Origin: Antedon mediterranea
Lineage: Eukaryota > Echinodermata > Crinoidea > Comatulida > Antedonidae
Assembly (NCBI RefSeq): GCF_964355755.1
Contig: NC_092677.1
Coordinates: forward strand, 22,168,101 to 22,232,100
DNA length: 64,000 bases
Reading direction: 5' to 3'
Made by a program: the position numbers and the translations under genes. The first letter of the stretch is position 1. Each line of letters begins with the position of its first letter. The notes beneath the pieces are model-generated. The model worked only from the letters and a program-made list of their open reading frames with translations. It had not been told where the DNA came from and made no database searches. Positions 34,602 to 46,582 of this stretch are shown piece by piece.

Positions 34602-35489
34602 GTTTAATTTATTTATTTCACTTTACAAATATATAAATATAAAGTGGAGGAGCCTAAAAGAAAGCAAAGCTTGTGGTGAATAGGCTCCTCAAAACAAATA
34701 ATAAAATATAAATAATATAACACCATTAGAAACTCCATAAAAAAAAACAACAATTTTACTAATATCTTTTCTCTAACACATAAGTTTAACATGTTTAAAA
34801 CTAAAAACAAGTAAAAAATAGATTATATAAATTATTTAAGAAATATCCAAATATATGTAAATAATAAAAGAACTTACAAAGAACCTTCAACCAATAATAG
34901 TTTAAATTGACGTTTAAATAAGGCACAGTTATGAGATTTTTTAAGTGATAAAGGAAGAGAATTCCAGAGTTTAGGTCCAGTGTATACAAGGGTGTTCATT
35001 TTAAGACTAGATCGAGTAAGTGGTAGGTGATCTTTTTGTCTTGTTTGTTGGTGAGTGTGATATTGTTTATTTTGAGTGAATTTACTGGATATTATGGGTG
35101 GTAAGTGTCCAGCGGTTAATTGAAACATGATGACACCTACATTAAATGTATAGAGGTCCTCAATTTTTAATTTTTTTTTTTTTTAAAGATATCTTGGGTG
35201 TGAGCACCCTGAGATAATTCTGACAGCTCGTTTCTGGATTAATCAAATTTTAGTAATAATTGATTTTGAAGCATTTCCCCAAGCAAGAACACCATAATTT
35301 AAGTACGATAATATAAGAGTAGAATATAAAATATTTAATACTTTTTGAGGAAATATTGATTTCAATTTATACATCATGCCAACATGTTTTGATAATAATT
35401 TGCAAAGGTAATTAACATGGGCTTTCCAGTCAAGTCTGTCGTCAATAAATATACCAAGAAATTTTGTGTTGATTATTTGATTAATAGGA
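34602..35489 (-). pseudogene. 5'-truncated non-LTR retrotransposon, RT C-terminal end, copy 2
   Basis: Sister of 12092-12976 with the same 5' truncation point, the same (AAAT)n-like tail and the same in-frame TGA (35243-35245). In this copy the last block is unbroken: QKDHLPLTRSSLKMNTLVYT, GPKLWNSLPLSLKKSHN, then a Phe-Lys-rich terminus, which is the better evidence for the family. Shared truncation and TGA show that one inserted copy was duplicated, not that two insertions occurred. Confidence 0.8.
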
Positions 35490-38400
35490 ACGTACAGAAA
35501 TCTACTCAGAATTTACGTACCGACATCGACCCCGTTTTTACATAGAGACATCGACCCCGTTTTTACGTACAGACATCGACCTAGTTTTTACGTACATACA
35601 TCGACACCGATTTTACGTACAGACATCGACCTCGTTTTTACGTACCGACATCGACCTCGATTTAACGCAAAGACAACGACCATGATTTCACGTACAGACA
35701 TCGACCCCGATTTTACGTACAAACATCGACCATGATTTTACGTACAGTCATCGACCCTGATTTTACATACAGACATCGACCTAGTTTTGACGTACAGACA
35801 TCGACCCCGTTTTTACATACATATATCGACTCTGTTTTTACGTACAGAAATCGACCTAGTTTTTACGTACCGACATCGACCTCGACTTTACGTACAGCCA
35901 TCAACCCCGTTTTGACGTACAGATATCGACCCCGATTTTACGTACATACATCGACCCAATTTTACGTACAGTCATCGACCCAGTTTTTACGTACAAACAT
36001 CCACCTAGATTTTACGTACAGACATCGACCCCGATTTTACGTACATACATCGACCCCGATTTTACGTACATACATCGACTCCGATTTTACGTACATACAT
36101 CGACTCCTATTTTACGTACAGATATCGACCCTGATTTTACGTCCAGACATCGACCCCGACTTTACGCACATACATCGACCCCGATTTTACGTACAGACAT
36201 CGACCCAGTTTTTACGTACAGACATCAACCTCGATTTTACGTACCGACATCGATCCCTATTTTACGTACATACATCGACCCCGATTTTACGTACAGACAT
36301 CGACCCCGATTTTAAGTACAGACATCGACCCGATTTTACGTACAGTCATCGACCCAGTTTTTACGTACAGACATCGACCCCGATTTTACGTACAGACATC
36401 GACCCCGATTTTACGTATAGACATCGACCCCGTTTTTACCTACAGACATCGACCTAGTTTTTACGTACAGATATCGACCCTGATTTTACAAACAGACATA
36501 GACCTAGTTTTGATGTACATATATCGACCCCGTTTTTACGTACCGACATCGAGCTCAATTTTACGTACAGACAGCGACCCCGATTTTACTTACAGACATC
36601 GACCTAGTTTTTACGTACAGATATTGACCCGGTTTTGACGTACATACATCGACAGCGATTTTACGTAAACACAACGACCCCGATTTAACGTACATACATC
36701 GAACCCGATTTTACGTACATACATCGACCCCGATTTTACGTACAGTCATCGACCAAGTTTTTACGTACAGACATCAACCTCGATTTTACGTACAGACATC
36801 AACCCCAATTTTACGTACATACATCGACCCCGATTTTACGTACAGACATCGACCCCGATTTTACGTACAGACATCGACCCGATTTTACGTACAGCCATCA
36901 ACCCCGTTTTTACGTACAGACATCGACCCCGTTTTGACAAACAGACATCGACCTAGTTTTTACGTACCGACATCGACCTCGTTTTGACGTACATACATCG
37001 ACCCAGTTTTTACGTACAGGCATCGACTCCGATTTTACGTACAGACAGCCACACCAATTTTACGTACATACATCGACCCCGATTTTACGTACATACATCG
37101 ACCCCGATTTTACGTACAGTCATCGACCAAGTTTTTACGTACAGAAATCGACCCCGATTTTACGTACAGACATCGACCCCGATTTTACGTACATACATCG
37201 ACCTAGTTTTTACGTAAAGACATCCACCCTGATTTACATACAGACATCGACCTAGTTTTGACGTACAGAAATCGACCCCATTTTGAGGTACAGACATCGA
37301 CCACGTTTTTACGTACAGACATCGACCCCGATTTCACGTACATACATCGACCCCGATTTTACGTACATACATCGACTCCTTTTTTTACGTACAGACATCG
37401 ACCCTGATTTTACGTACAGACATCGACCCCGATTTTACGTACATACATCGACCCCGATTTTACGTACAGACATCGACCCAGTTTTTACGTACAGACATCA
37501 ACCTCGATTTTCCGTACCGACATCGATCCCTATTTTACGTACATACATCGACCCTGATTTTACGTACAGTCATCGACCCAGTTTTTACGTACAGACATCA
37601 ACCTCGATTTTACGTACCGACATCGATCCCTATTTTACGTACATACATCGACCCCGATTTTACGTACATACATCGACCCGTATTTATTAACAGACATCGA
37701 CCTAGTTTTTACGTACAGACATCTACCCCGATTTTACATACAGACATCGTCCCCGATTTTTTGTACATACATCGACCCCGATTTTACGTACAGACATCGA
37801 CCCCGATTTTACGTATAGACATCGACCCCGTTTTTACCTACAGACATCGACCTAGTTTTTACGTACAGATATCGACCCTGATTTTACAAACAGACATAGA
37901 CCTAGTTTTGATGTACATATATTGACCCCGTTTTGACGTACCGACATCGACCTCAATTTTACGTACAGACAGCGACTCCGATTTTACTTACAGACATCGA
38001 CCTAGTTTTTACGTACAGACATCGACCCCGATTTCACGTACATACATCGACCCCGATTTTACGTACATACATCGACTCCCTTTTTTACGTACAGACATCG
38101 ACCCTGATTTTACGTACAGACATCGACCCCGATTTTACGTACATACATCGACCCCGATTTTACGTACAGACATCGACCCAGTTTTTACGTACAGACATCA
38201 ACCTCGATTTTCCGTATCGACATCGATCCCTATTTTACGTACATACATCGACCCCGATTTTACGTACAGTCATCGACCCAGTTTTTACGTACAGACATCA
38301 ACCTCGATTTTACGTACCGACATCGATCCCTATTTTACGTACATACATCGACCCCGATTTTACGTACATACATCGACCCGTATTTATTAACAGACATCGA

Positions 38401-39195
38401 CCTAGTTTTTACGTACAGACATCTACCCCGATTTTACATACAGACATCGTCCCCGATTTTTTGTACAGACATCGACCCCGATTTTACGTATAGACATCGA
38501 CCCCGTTTTTACCTACAGACATCGACCTAGTTTTTACGTACAGATATCGACCCTGATTTTACAAACAGACATAGACCTAGTTTTGATGTACATATATTGA
38601 CCCCGTTTTGACGTACCGACATCGACCTCAATTTTACGTACAGACAGCGACCCCGATTTTACTTACAGACATCGACCTAGTTTTTACGTACAGATATTGA
38701 CCCGGTTTTGACGTACATACATCGACAGCGATTTTACGTAAAGACAACGACCCCGATTTTACGTACAGAGATCGATCCAGTTTTTACGTACAGACATCGA
38801 CCCCGATTTTACGTACAGACATCGACCCCGATTTAACGTACATACATCGAACCCGATTTTACGTACATACATCGCCCCGATTTTACGTACAGTCATCGAC
38901 CAAGTTTTTACGTACAGACATCAACCTCGATTTTACGTACAGACATCGATCCCGTATTTACTTACATACATCGACCTTGTTTCTACGTACAAACATCGAC
39001 CCTGATTTAAGGTACATATATCGATCCCGATTTTACGTACATACATCGACTCCAATTTTACGTACATACATCGACCCTGATTTTACGTACAGACATCGAC
39101 CCCGATTTTACGTACATACATCGACCCGATTTTACGTACAGTCATCGACCCAGTTTTTACGTACAGACATCGACCCCGATTTTACGTACAGGCAT
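35490..39195 (+). repeat. 25-bp satellite (Sat25) block 4
   Basis: Sat25 from the LINE truncation point to relic B. Its start parallels block 2, but the block is longer because of internal amplification, including a 700-bp higher-order repeat. Variant units rich in 'acatacatcgaccccgattt' dominate. It breaks off at 'gtacaggcatt', directly against the 3'-truncated Tx1-like relic B. Confidence 0.93.
37310..38700 (+). repeat. 700-bp higher-order repeat of Sat25, two copies
   Basis: Marker variants recur 700 bp apart: 'gatttcacgtacatacatcg' (37329 and 38029) and 'tatttattaacagacatc' (37681 and 38381). 700 bp equals 28 units of 25 bp. In the second copy a marker further right ('atgtacatatattgacc') is only 675 bp away (37911 and 38586), i.e. 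one 25-bp unit has been lost. Confidence 0.85.
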
Positions 39196-40894
39196 TGTTG
39201 TTCCCAAAATTACATTAACCCACTTTGGGAAGTCTTGCTGTACTGTAACCTCATTTGGAAGACACTGAACCAGCATATCTTTAAACTTTTTTCAGACTGG
39301 TTGAATAGTTTTACATGCAATTAATGAGTGTTTTTCATTTTCTATATGATTCTTACACTTATTACATTTGTCTGTTGTGGATAATTTCCATCTTTTTAGT
39401 CTTTTTTTACATATAAGGATTCGATGTAACAACTTAAAATTAAATTGTGCTACTTTTACCATGTGTTTCATTCTACATACTTTTCTATTCCATATTTCAT
39501 TCCAGTCAATAATTTCATCTCTAAATTCTATTTCCCATTTCATTTGAGGATTTGGAATAATACATATACCATTTATAAACTGCTTATAATCGTAAGACGA
39601 TCTTATCCTATTATGAAATATATTATGTTCTCTAAATTGTATATCTATGCGTGCATTTTCCAACCTTATTTGTTCTTTCCATATATCAGGTATTGCATTT
39701 ATTGTTGCAAAGTATTCAATTAATCCATTCTGTTTATTCGACAGTGTTGGAATAATTTCTGCTGCAGTCAATAACCTGTTATTTACGACTATATCATTTA
39801 CTCTTTTGTATCCAGAGTTTAACCAGGTGTTGAAATATAGCGATTTTCCCTCAATTGATGTTATAAATATGTTTTCCCATAAGTGTTGTGACTTAATTTC
39901 TTGTAAATTTTGCGGCTCTAAACAATATACAATATTGTTTAATTCAACAGCTGATTTCAACATATTCATATAAAATACTGGCATATTTTTTAATTTAGTA
40001 TGCGCTTCAGCATTTAATTTACTACAATTCGCAGTATATCAACTGGATGCATATAGTAGTTTGGAATACATTTCCAAATACCTGGGTTAGGATTTAACAG
40101 TCTATTAACCCAACTCAACTTCAGAGAGTCCACTAAGATATTAAAATTCACCATATTTATACCACCTTTATCTACTGTGTTTATAAGAGTTTTTCCTAAA
40201 ATTTTTTCCCCTTTTCCTCCCCACAAAATCTATATAACAATGTATCAACTTTTGGAAAGATATAAGATGGTACATCTATTATACAAGCATTGTATATTAA
40301 TTTTGAAATGGCAAGAGATTTTATTACTGTTGCCTTGCCAAAAAACGTAAGGTTTCGTTTTTCCCATAGTTTTAGTGTATTCTCTAATTTTAAAACTGTA
40401 TCATCCCAATTTCGTTTAACACAAGTATGTTTATCATACCCTACGTAGGTTCCAAGGAATTTCACTGGTTCTTTGGTCCATTTGATATTAAATGGCGATG
40501 TTTGTTTGTTTTTATTTGCTCCAATCAAAATTCCTTTCGATTTACTTTTATTTAACCTTAAACCTGATATTGAACAGAACATTTCAATTTCACACAGAAA
40601 ATGGTTTAAACTAATTTCATCCTTTGTAAATATTACAGTATCGTCAGCTAGTTGAGCTATTTTAACAATATGATCTTCATTTTTATAAAGCAGACAAAGG
40701 ACAACCCTGTCTTACACCACATCTCATATTGAATCTTTCAGATATCCAACCATTGTGGGTTACAAGGCATTGCGTATCTCTATATATAGTTTTTATCCAG
40801 TTAATAAATGACTGTCCAAAACCATATTTTTTCAGACATATAAACATTAAATTTCTATCTATAGAATCAAACGCCTTCATAAAAGCTTACTTGT
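39196..40894 (-). pseudogene. L1/Tx1-type LINE relic B (RT C-terminal half)
   Basis: Near-identical duplicate of 15877-17588. Better preserved pieces include RCGVRQGCPLSAL (40880-40683), then FCSISGLRLNKSKSKGILIG to YRFCGEEKGKKF (40582-40196), and a 230-codon C-terminal frame (39984-39292) ending in the CNKC...H...C cysteine motif. It shares with relic A the same internal deletion between RQGCPLSAL and the ADD box. Private lesion: TGA at 39292-39294, where relic A has Trp. It is cut off at 39196 by Sat25, so it lacks the last roughly 100 codons present in A. The high-end junction to Sat25 is the same as in A, base for base apart from single substitutions. Confidence 0.83.
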
Positions 40895-41297
40895 TCGACC
40901 TCGATTTTACGTACAGACAGTGACCTCGATTTTACTTACAGACATCGACCTAGTTTTAACGTACAGATATCGACCCCGTTTTGACGTACATACATCGACA
41001 GCTATTTTACGTAAAGACAACGACCCCGATTTCACGAACAGACATCGATCCCGTATTTACGTACAGGCATCGACCCCGATTTTACGTACAGACATCGACC
41101 CCGATTTTACGTACAGACATCGACCCCGATTTTACGTACATACATCGACCCCTATTTTACGTACAGAGATCGACCCAGTTTTTTTCGTACAGACATCGAC
41201 CCCGATTTTACGTACAGACATCGACCCCGATTTAACGTACATACATCGAACCCGATTTTACGTACAGTCATCCACCAAGTTTTTACGTACAGACATC
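40895..41297 (+). repeat. 25-bp satellite (Sat25) block 5a, left of the L2-like LINE
   Basis: About sixteen Sat25 units matching the start of block 3 (17589 onward). It stops at 'acgtacagacatc' where the L2-like LINE begins and continues beyond it at 46903. Confidence 0.9.
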
Positions 41298-42064
41298 TAT
41301 TACATTGAGAGCGTGAAACAACGGTTGGTTTTTAAAATTTTCTAATACTGCTGCTCTAAAAACATCGAAAAATCTCAGTTCTTAATCAACGGATTTTTAA
41401 TATAGATAGCACTGAAGACATACAAAAACTGCTGAACTTAAATAAACCTGCATCGGAGTTGAAATCTGTGTTGAAACTTGGTTTTTCAAATTGATCATCA
41501 GGTAGGCTCCAGTCAGTGTATTGTAACGCTAAGCCGTTACGTTGGTCCCCCACGAAAAACGATCGTATAGTAGGTTACTCAAATAAATTAAATCGACCAT
41601 TGTATAATTTCCGTCTACTTTAATATTTGACATTAAACTTTTTTGTAAAGAATCAACTTATCAACGATCGTGAAGATCTCGACCTTAGTTACAAGAAATA
41701 TCAAAGTTTAATTAATATCTCTGTTAGCTGTTTTTACAAATTTAAACTGATTTTACTGAGAAGATTGATACGTATTTTTAGCGCCTTTTGTCAGATCAAA
41801 GGAATCGCCGCCCAGTGCAAGCTATTACGCAACACTGAAAGGACTGTCAAGATCTTTTGTTTTCTTTTGTTTTTGGTCTTCACGCTTGATCGACTCTCGG
41901 TTTACAATAGCTTTTTGATACGACTAGGCGATGGCTGATAAGAAACAGAAAAAGAAAAACGAAAAAAAGAAGATATACAAATGCCAAGCTAATACAAATG
42001 GTATACATATGGAAAAAGAAATGGAGAGGATCGACATATCTGATTCTCCCCAACACTAACAAAA
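41298..42064 (+). other. 5' untranslated region of the L2-like LINE
   Basis: Non-satellite sequence between Sat25 and ORF1 with no protein I recognise; the longest frame (about 100 codons from 41627) has no family features. It is assigned to the LINE by position. Part could be older unrelated DNA; comparison with other genomic copies would settle this. Confidence 0.55.
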
Positions 42065-43567
42065 ATGGATTCTAAGCCAAACTCACAAACTGCTTGTTCT
42101 CCGCCAACCTTATTGAGAATCTGCGATGAATTCCCTTCAATAAATGAGCAACATCCTGGAACCTTTGATAAAAGGTTTAACAATATTATTGTCAACTATA
42201 TGGAAGAAAACTATGAGCTTAAGCTACAAATTGTAAGAACAGAAAATGAAAATCTCAGAACAGAAAACAAATCACTAAAATCTGAGGTTGAGTCTCTGAA
42301 ACAAAGGCATCTAAAAATACACTGTCCCAAAAAAAATGATGACATTTCTAAAATTAGAGCTGATATCGACAAATCTAATGAAAGAATGAAAAAATTGGAG
42401 AAGGAAAACAAAAATCTGAAACTTGACTTTGAGTCTTGGAGGTTATGGGAAAAACGGACAATGAACAAGGAAGAACAAATAAAGACATTACGTCAACAAG
42501 TTACAGAAACGGAGCGTAGCTTATCCATAGCTAAAGACGAAATATATGAACTAAAAAGAACGCAAATTGCCATCGACACCTCAGATTTTGAACTACAACG
42601 TAGGACGAGAAAACAAATAATGGAAAGTCACACAAGTTCTACGACAACGCAAACAAGGAAAGTTTCTTCTAACACAAACGATTCTATTACACAAACTGAA
42701 CAATTGATTGATAATCTGTTTGAGGAGCTTACCAACAGGCAGCCATCTTCTACTTCTTCAAAACTGACCAAATCAAAATCATCTGCGTCTGCTGCATACC
42801 AGGATCAACTAAGCCAATATAGAAACAAACACAAACAGATACACTCTGATACAGCTTTAGATAAAAAAATCTTGATTATTGGAGATTCGATGATAAAACA
42901 GTTTAAACCAAAACGACTTAGCAGGTCAACAAATCTGAACGTAATCTGTCAGACAATGAGAGGCGCGAAAATTGATGACATTGCACACAAGGCAGCAGTA
43001 CTGTCAACAGAACATAATGTGGATAGAATTATTCTACACGCGGGAACTAATAACTCCTCAGATGACCCAGCCACTATTGCAGTAAAAATATCATCTCTCG
43101 GAGAATCTTTACAACCGAGAAGAGTAACAATCTCCTCGATAATTCATCGAAAACATGAATCTCTTACAGAATCTAAGCGTATAAACGATGCCAATGACAA
43201 GATACGAGCAGTTGCTAGACAGCGAAATTGGGGCTTTATTGACAATAGTTGTATCATGTCAAAACACCTGTCTTCGGATGGAACTCACCTAAACCAAATT
43301 GGAGTTGGGTCATTTGCCAAAAATGTTATAAACCACATCAATGGAAATTCGTGCGACGAATCTTTGTCTGTACCTGTGCCTGACATATACAAGCCACAGT
43401 CGTCGATTTTTCATCGTGCGAATATGTATCAACGACAAACGGAAGCAAATCGTCCATTGGAGAATCATCAATTTCTACAAATAAAACCCCACAGAGACCA
43501 AATACACCAAGAGTGGAGCCAGTACCTGGACACAGTCCGCCGACTGCAAAAGGACACAGCGCCATAA
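42065..43567 (+). CDS. LINE ORF1 protein with coiled coil and SGNH-hydrolase (esterase) domain
   Basis: 500 residues from ATG 42065 to TAA 43565-43567, uninterrupted. Residues about 45-165 are Glu/Lys/Leu-rich with heptad spacing (LRTENKSLKSEVESLK), i.e. a coiled coil probably mediating multimerisation. Residues about 265-425 form an SGNH/GDSL-type esterase: IIGDSMIK (Ser275), HAGTNNSS (Asn329/330) and SSDGTHLNQIG (Asp405, His408). The Ser, Asn, Asp and His of the four SGNH blocks are all present, so the domain could be active. Esterase-type ORF1 proteins are known from the CR1/L2 group and are thought to act in the ribonucleoprotein or at membranes. A Ser/Thr-rich linker (about 185-255) separates the two parts. 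The 3' end overlaps ORF2 in the -1 frame. Confidence 0.9.
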   Translation: MDSKPNSQTACSPPTLLRICDEFPSINEQHPGTFDKRFNNIIVNYMEENYELKLQIVRTENENLRTENKSLKSEVESLKQRHLKIHCPKKNDDISKIRADIDKSNERMKKLEKENKNLKLDFESWRLWEKRTMNKEEQIKTLRQQVTETERSLSIAKDEIYELKRTQIAIDTSDFELQRRTRKQIMESHTSSTTTQTRKVSSNTNDSITQTEQLIDNLFEELTNRQPSSTSSKLTKSKSSASAAYQDQLSQYRNKHKQIHSDTALDKKILIIGDSMIKQFKPKRLSRSTNLNVICQTMRGAKIDDIAHKAAVLSTEHNVDRIILHAGTNNSSDDPATIAVKISSLGESLQPRRVTISSIIHRKHESLTESKRINDANDKIRAVARQRNWGFIDNSCIMSKHLSSDGTHLNQIGVGSFAKNVINHINGNSCDESLSVPVPDIYKPQSSIFHRANMYQRQTEANRPLENHQFLQIKPHRDQIHQEWSQYLDTVRRLQKDTAP

Positions 43568-45258
43568 GTACTCATTTTTCTAAATTAAAATTATGTGTAC
43601 TTAATGCTCGATCCACGCAACGCAAAGCCTCAAGAAAAAGAGTGGAGCAAGTATCTGGAAATGGTGAGACGAGTACTAAATCCACAGAAAAGCATAGGTC
43701 TATAGAAAAAGCACATCTTAATTTTGGCGTTCTAAATGCACGTTCACTGCGTAACAAGTGTGATGAATTTGTGGACTTAGTTGTTAGCTATAATCTAGAT
43801 GTAGTGGCGGTGTCTGAAACCTGGTTAAGACCAGATGATGATCTTGTGATTGGAGATTTAACTCCACTAGGATATCGCTTTGTGCATGTCCCTAGGGTGG
43901 ACAAAACTGGGGGTGGTGTTGGAATTCTGTCTAAGTCAAGCTTAGTTGTTAACTTGAAAACGGATGTACATACATATGCATCATTTGAGGCTATACATGT
44001 GCATATTACGTCTAACTCGAAATCTCTTCGTTTAGTTAACATATATCGACCACCAACCTTGTCTGTTACAGAGTTCCTAAATGATTTTGAAAAAATGTTG
44101 TTTGACTTTATTCTCTTTTCGTCTGAAATTGTTTTCTGCGGAGACTTTAATATCCATATGGATAATAAAAAAAATGTGGCAGCGGATAGATTTAAAACAC
44201 TGCTTAGATCGTTTGGTCTCCAGCAGCATATAAATGAACCCACACACTGTAGTGGGCACTGCCTCGACCTTATCATCACTAGAGATGATCTACTTCTCTC
44301 GGATGTAAAGATACACCCTGGCCTGTCAGATCATTTTGCCATATTTTGCAAGTTTGATCTTAAACGGCCCACAACACACAAAACTGTAAGAAAAAGTCGC
44401 AACCTAAAACAAATTGATATTGATAAATTCACAAATGACATTAAAGCCTGTGTGTCTAATATAACTGATGTAAGTGTAATTCTTGAAGACAGTGTAGAAA
44501 GCTATTCTGATCTCAGAGCTGTACTTGATTTACATGCGCCAGTTCAGAACAAAACAATTAGGCAAAAGGAAGCTAAACCGTGGTATACCGATGAAATTCG
44601 ATCTGAAAGGAAAGTACGTCGTCAACTTGAACGTAAATGGATGAAATCAAAGCTTCCTAAGGATAGACAGGAATACTGTGTTCAAAGATGCGTTGTAAAT
44701 GGACTGATTGAAAAGGCCAAGACGCGGTATTACTCTAGTCTGGTTAGTGACTGCACAGATGATCAAAAGGAACTTTTCAATATAGTAAATAAACTTTTAC
44801 ATCACTCCAAGTCATCGGTCCTTCCTTCGTCTGTCTCCGATGAAGCTCTTGCTGAAAGATTTTCTGTGTTTTTTGTAAATAAAATTAAATCAATTCGTGA
44901 TTCACTAGAAAATGAAAATACTGGCGAAGTTATAACTGCTTCTGATAAATGTAATATATCTTATGGTTTAACTAGGTCTATACGGTTTTCTCAGTTCGAA
45001 CCTGCAAGTGATGAGGAAATTTTAAAAATTGTCAAAAATTCTCCCTCTAAATCATGTGCACTTGACCCGGTACCAACTTCACTGATTAAGAAATGTACTT
45101 CTGCATTTATTCCATTAATCACACATATTGTTAATAAGTCTCTTGAAAGTGGTTCTTTCCCAGAGTCTCTAAAAGTCACCCATGTTCGACCCACATTGAA
45201 AAGAAACAGGTCTAGATCCCGAGATTCTGAAAAACTACAGACCTATCTCGAATCTTAG
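43384..45258 (+). pseudogene. LINE ORF2, 5' part: AP endonuclease and start of RT (frameshifted)
   Basis: The frame is open from 43384 (after TGA 43381-43383) but has no ATG ahead of the endonuclease, so its translation start is unclear. It overlaps ORF1 by about 180 nt in the -1 frame. Numbering from the GTG at 43513: VLNARS occurs twice (29-34 and 73-78), the second being the true endonuclease start (Asn75). Then come SETWL (Glu102), CGDFNIHMD (Asp211, Asn213), LDLIITRDD (Asp252) and LSDHFAIF (Asp273, His274), the full apurinic endonuclease set that nicks target DNA. The RT N-terminal region follows (SCALDPVPTSLIKK). The frame then shifts at a run of five A (45230-45234) and stops at TAG 45256-45258. 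Confidence 0.88.
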
Positions 45259-46582
45259 TTTTTTAGGAAAAATAATTGAGAAGGTTGTTTCTAAACGGAT
45301 TTTGTCGCATGTACAAAAACATGGCCTACTTGATCCGTATCAATCTGCCTACAAAGCGCATCACAGTACTGAAACGGCATTACTTCGTGTAAATAATGAC
45401 ATCCTACGTGGGATGGATGATGGAAAGCTAACTGCTCTAGTATTATTAGATTTAAGTGCAGCATTTGATACGGTTGATCATTCTGTGTTGCTAAATAGAC
45501 TCAGTACTTATATTGGTATTGAAGGAAATGCACTTGATTGGTGTCGGTCATATTTGGAAAAACGACCTCAACACGTATGTATTGGTGATGCTATTTCAAA
45601 AGCTTCTTTTCTAAACTTTTCGGTACCACAAGGATCTGTTCTTGGGCCGCAATGGTTTACTATTTATTTACACCCGATACGGGATATCATAAGTAAATAT
45701 GATCTGTGCTATCATGTTTATGCTGATGATACTCAGATTTATATTTCTTTTAAACCTACTATGAAACACAGTGACATTTCTTTGGAATTGCTCCAACATT
45801 GTATCTATGAATTGCGTGTCTGGATGAAAAACAACTTTCTTAAATTAAATGATGAAAAAACAGAATTTGTTCTCTTTGGATCAAAACAGCAGTTGGAAAA
45901 ACTGCCACCAAGCTTTATTCACATTGGTGAAACCCAAATTGACCCGGCTAGGCAGGTTAGAAATCTTGGGGTTGAAATGGATGTGGGTATGACTATGATT
46001 TCTCATATCTCAAAAACTATTTCTGCGTCGTCTTTTCACTTGCGAAACATTCGAAGGATTCGTAAGTTTATAAATGAGACAGCAGCTAAACAACTTGTTC
46101 ATGCTTTTGTCACTTCACGACTAGATATGGGAAACTCTTTGCTATACGGGCTACCACAAAAACAACTCCACAGGCTCCAACTGATTCAAAATACAGCGGC
46201 ACGAGTTGTTAAAAAATTACCAAGATATGGACACATATCAAATACTTTGGAAATATTGCATTGGCTCCCTGTTAGGTACCGCATTGTTTTTAAAATATTA
46301 CTCTTTGTTTTTAAGTCTATAAATGGCATGGCTCCTGAATATATTTCTGACATGCTTAGGCTGTATGTTCCCGGACGTAATCTGCGCTCTAGTGACTCGC
46401 TGCTTCTACATCAGCCTAAGTCTCACCACTCATGGGGTGACAGAGCATTCTCCTTTACTGCTCCTCGTCTGTGGAATGCTCTACCGAGCTCTATAAGATT
46501 TTGCAAAACTGTTGATACTTTTAAAAAATTATTAAAAACACATTTATTCATTAAGGCATATGGAAATCATGAGGTTTCTTAA
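45235..46582 (+). pseudogene. LINE ORF2, 3' part: reverse transcriptase palm, thumb and C terminus
   Basis: Continuation of ORF2 in a shifted frame, open to the stop at 46580-46582. RT motifs in order: NLSFLGKIIEKVV, LDLSAAFDTVDH (first catalytic Asp), SVPQGSVLGP, YADDTQIY (catalytic Asp pair, 45719-45730) and KTEFVLFGS. The C-terminal part has LHWLPVRYRIVFKILLFVFK, GDRAFSFTAPRLWNALPSS and FKKLLKTHLF, the pattern of CR1/L2-group RTs. No further stop or shift is seen, so the element is defective through one visible indel (an extra base or two missing bases in the A run near 45230). Confidence 0.88.

Noticed and set aside
42065-43567. A host lipase or GDSL-esterase gene
   Set aside because: The esterase domain sits behind a coiled coil, directly upstream of an overlapping endonuclease/RT frame, which is the known ORF1 arrangement of CR1/L2-group LINEs.
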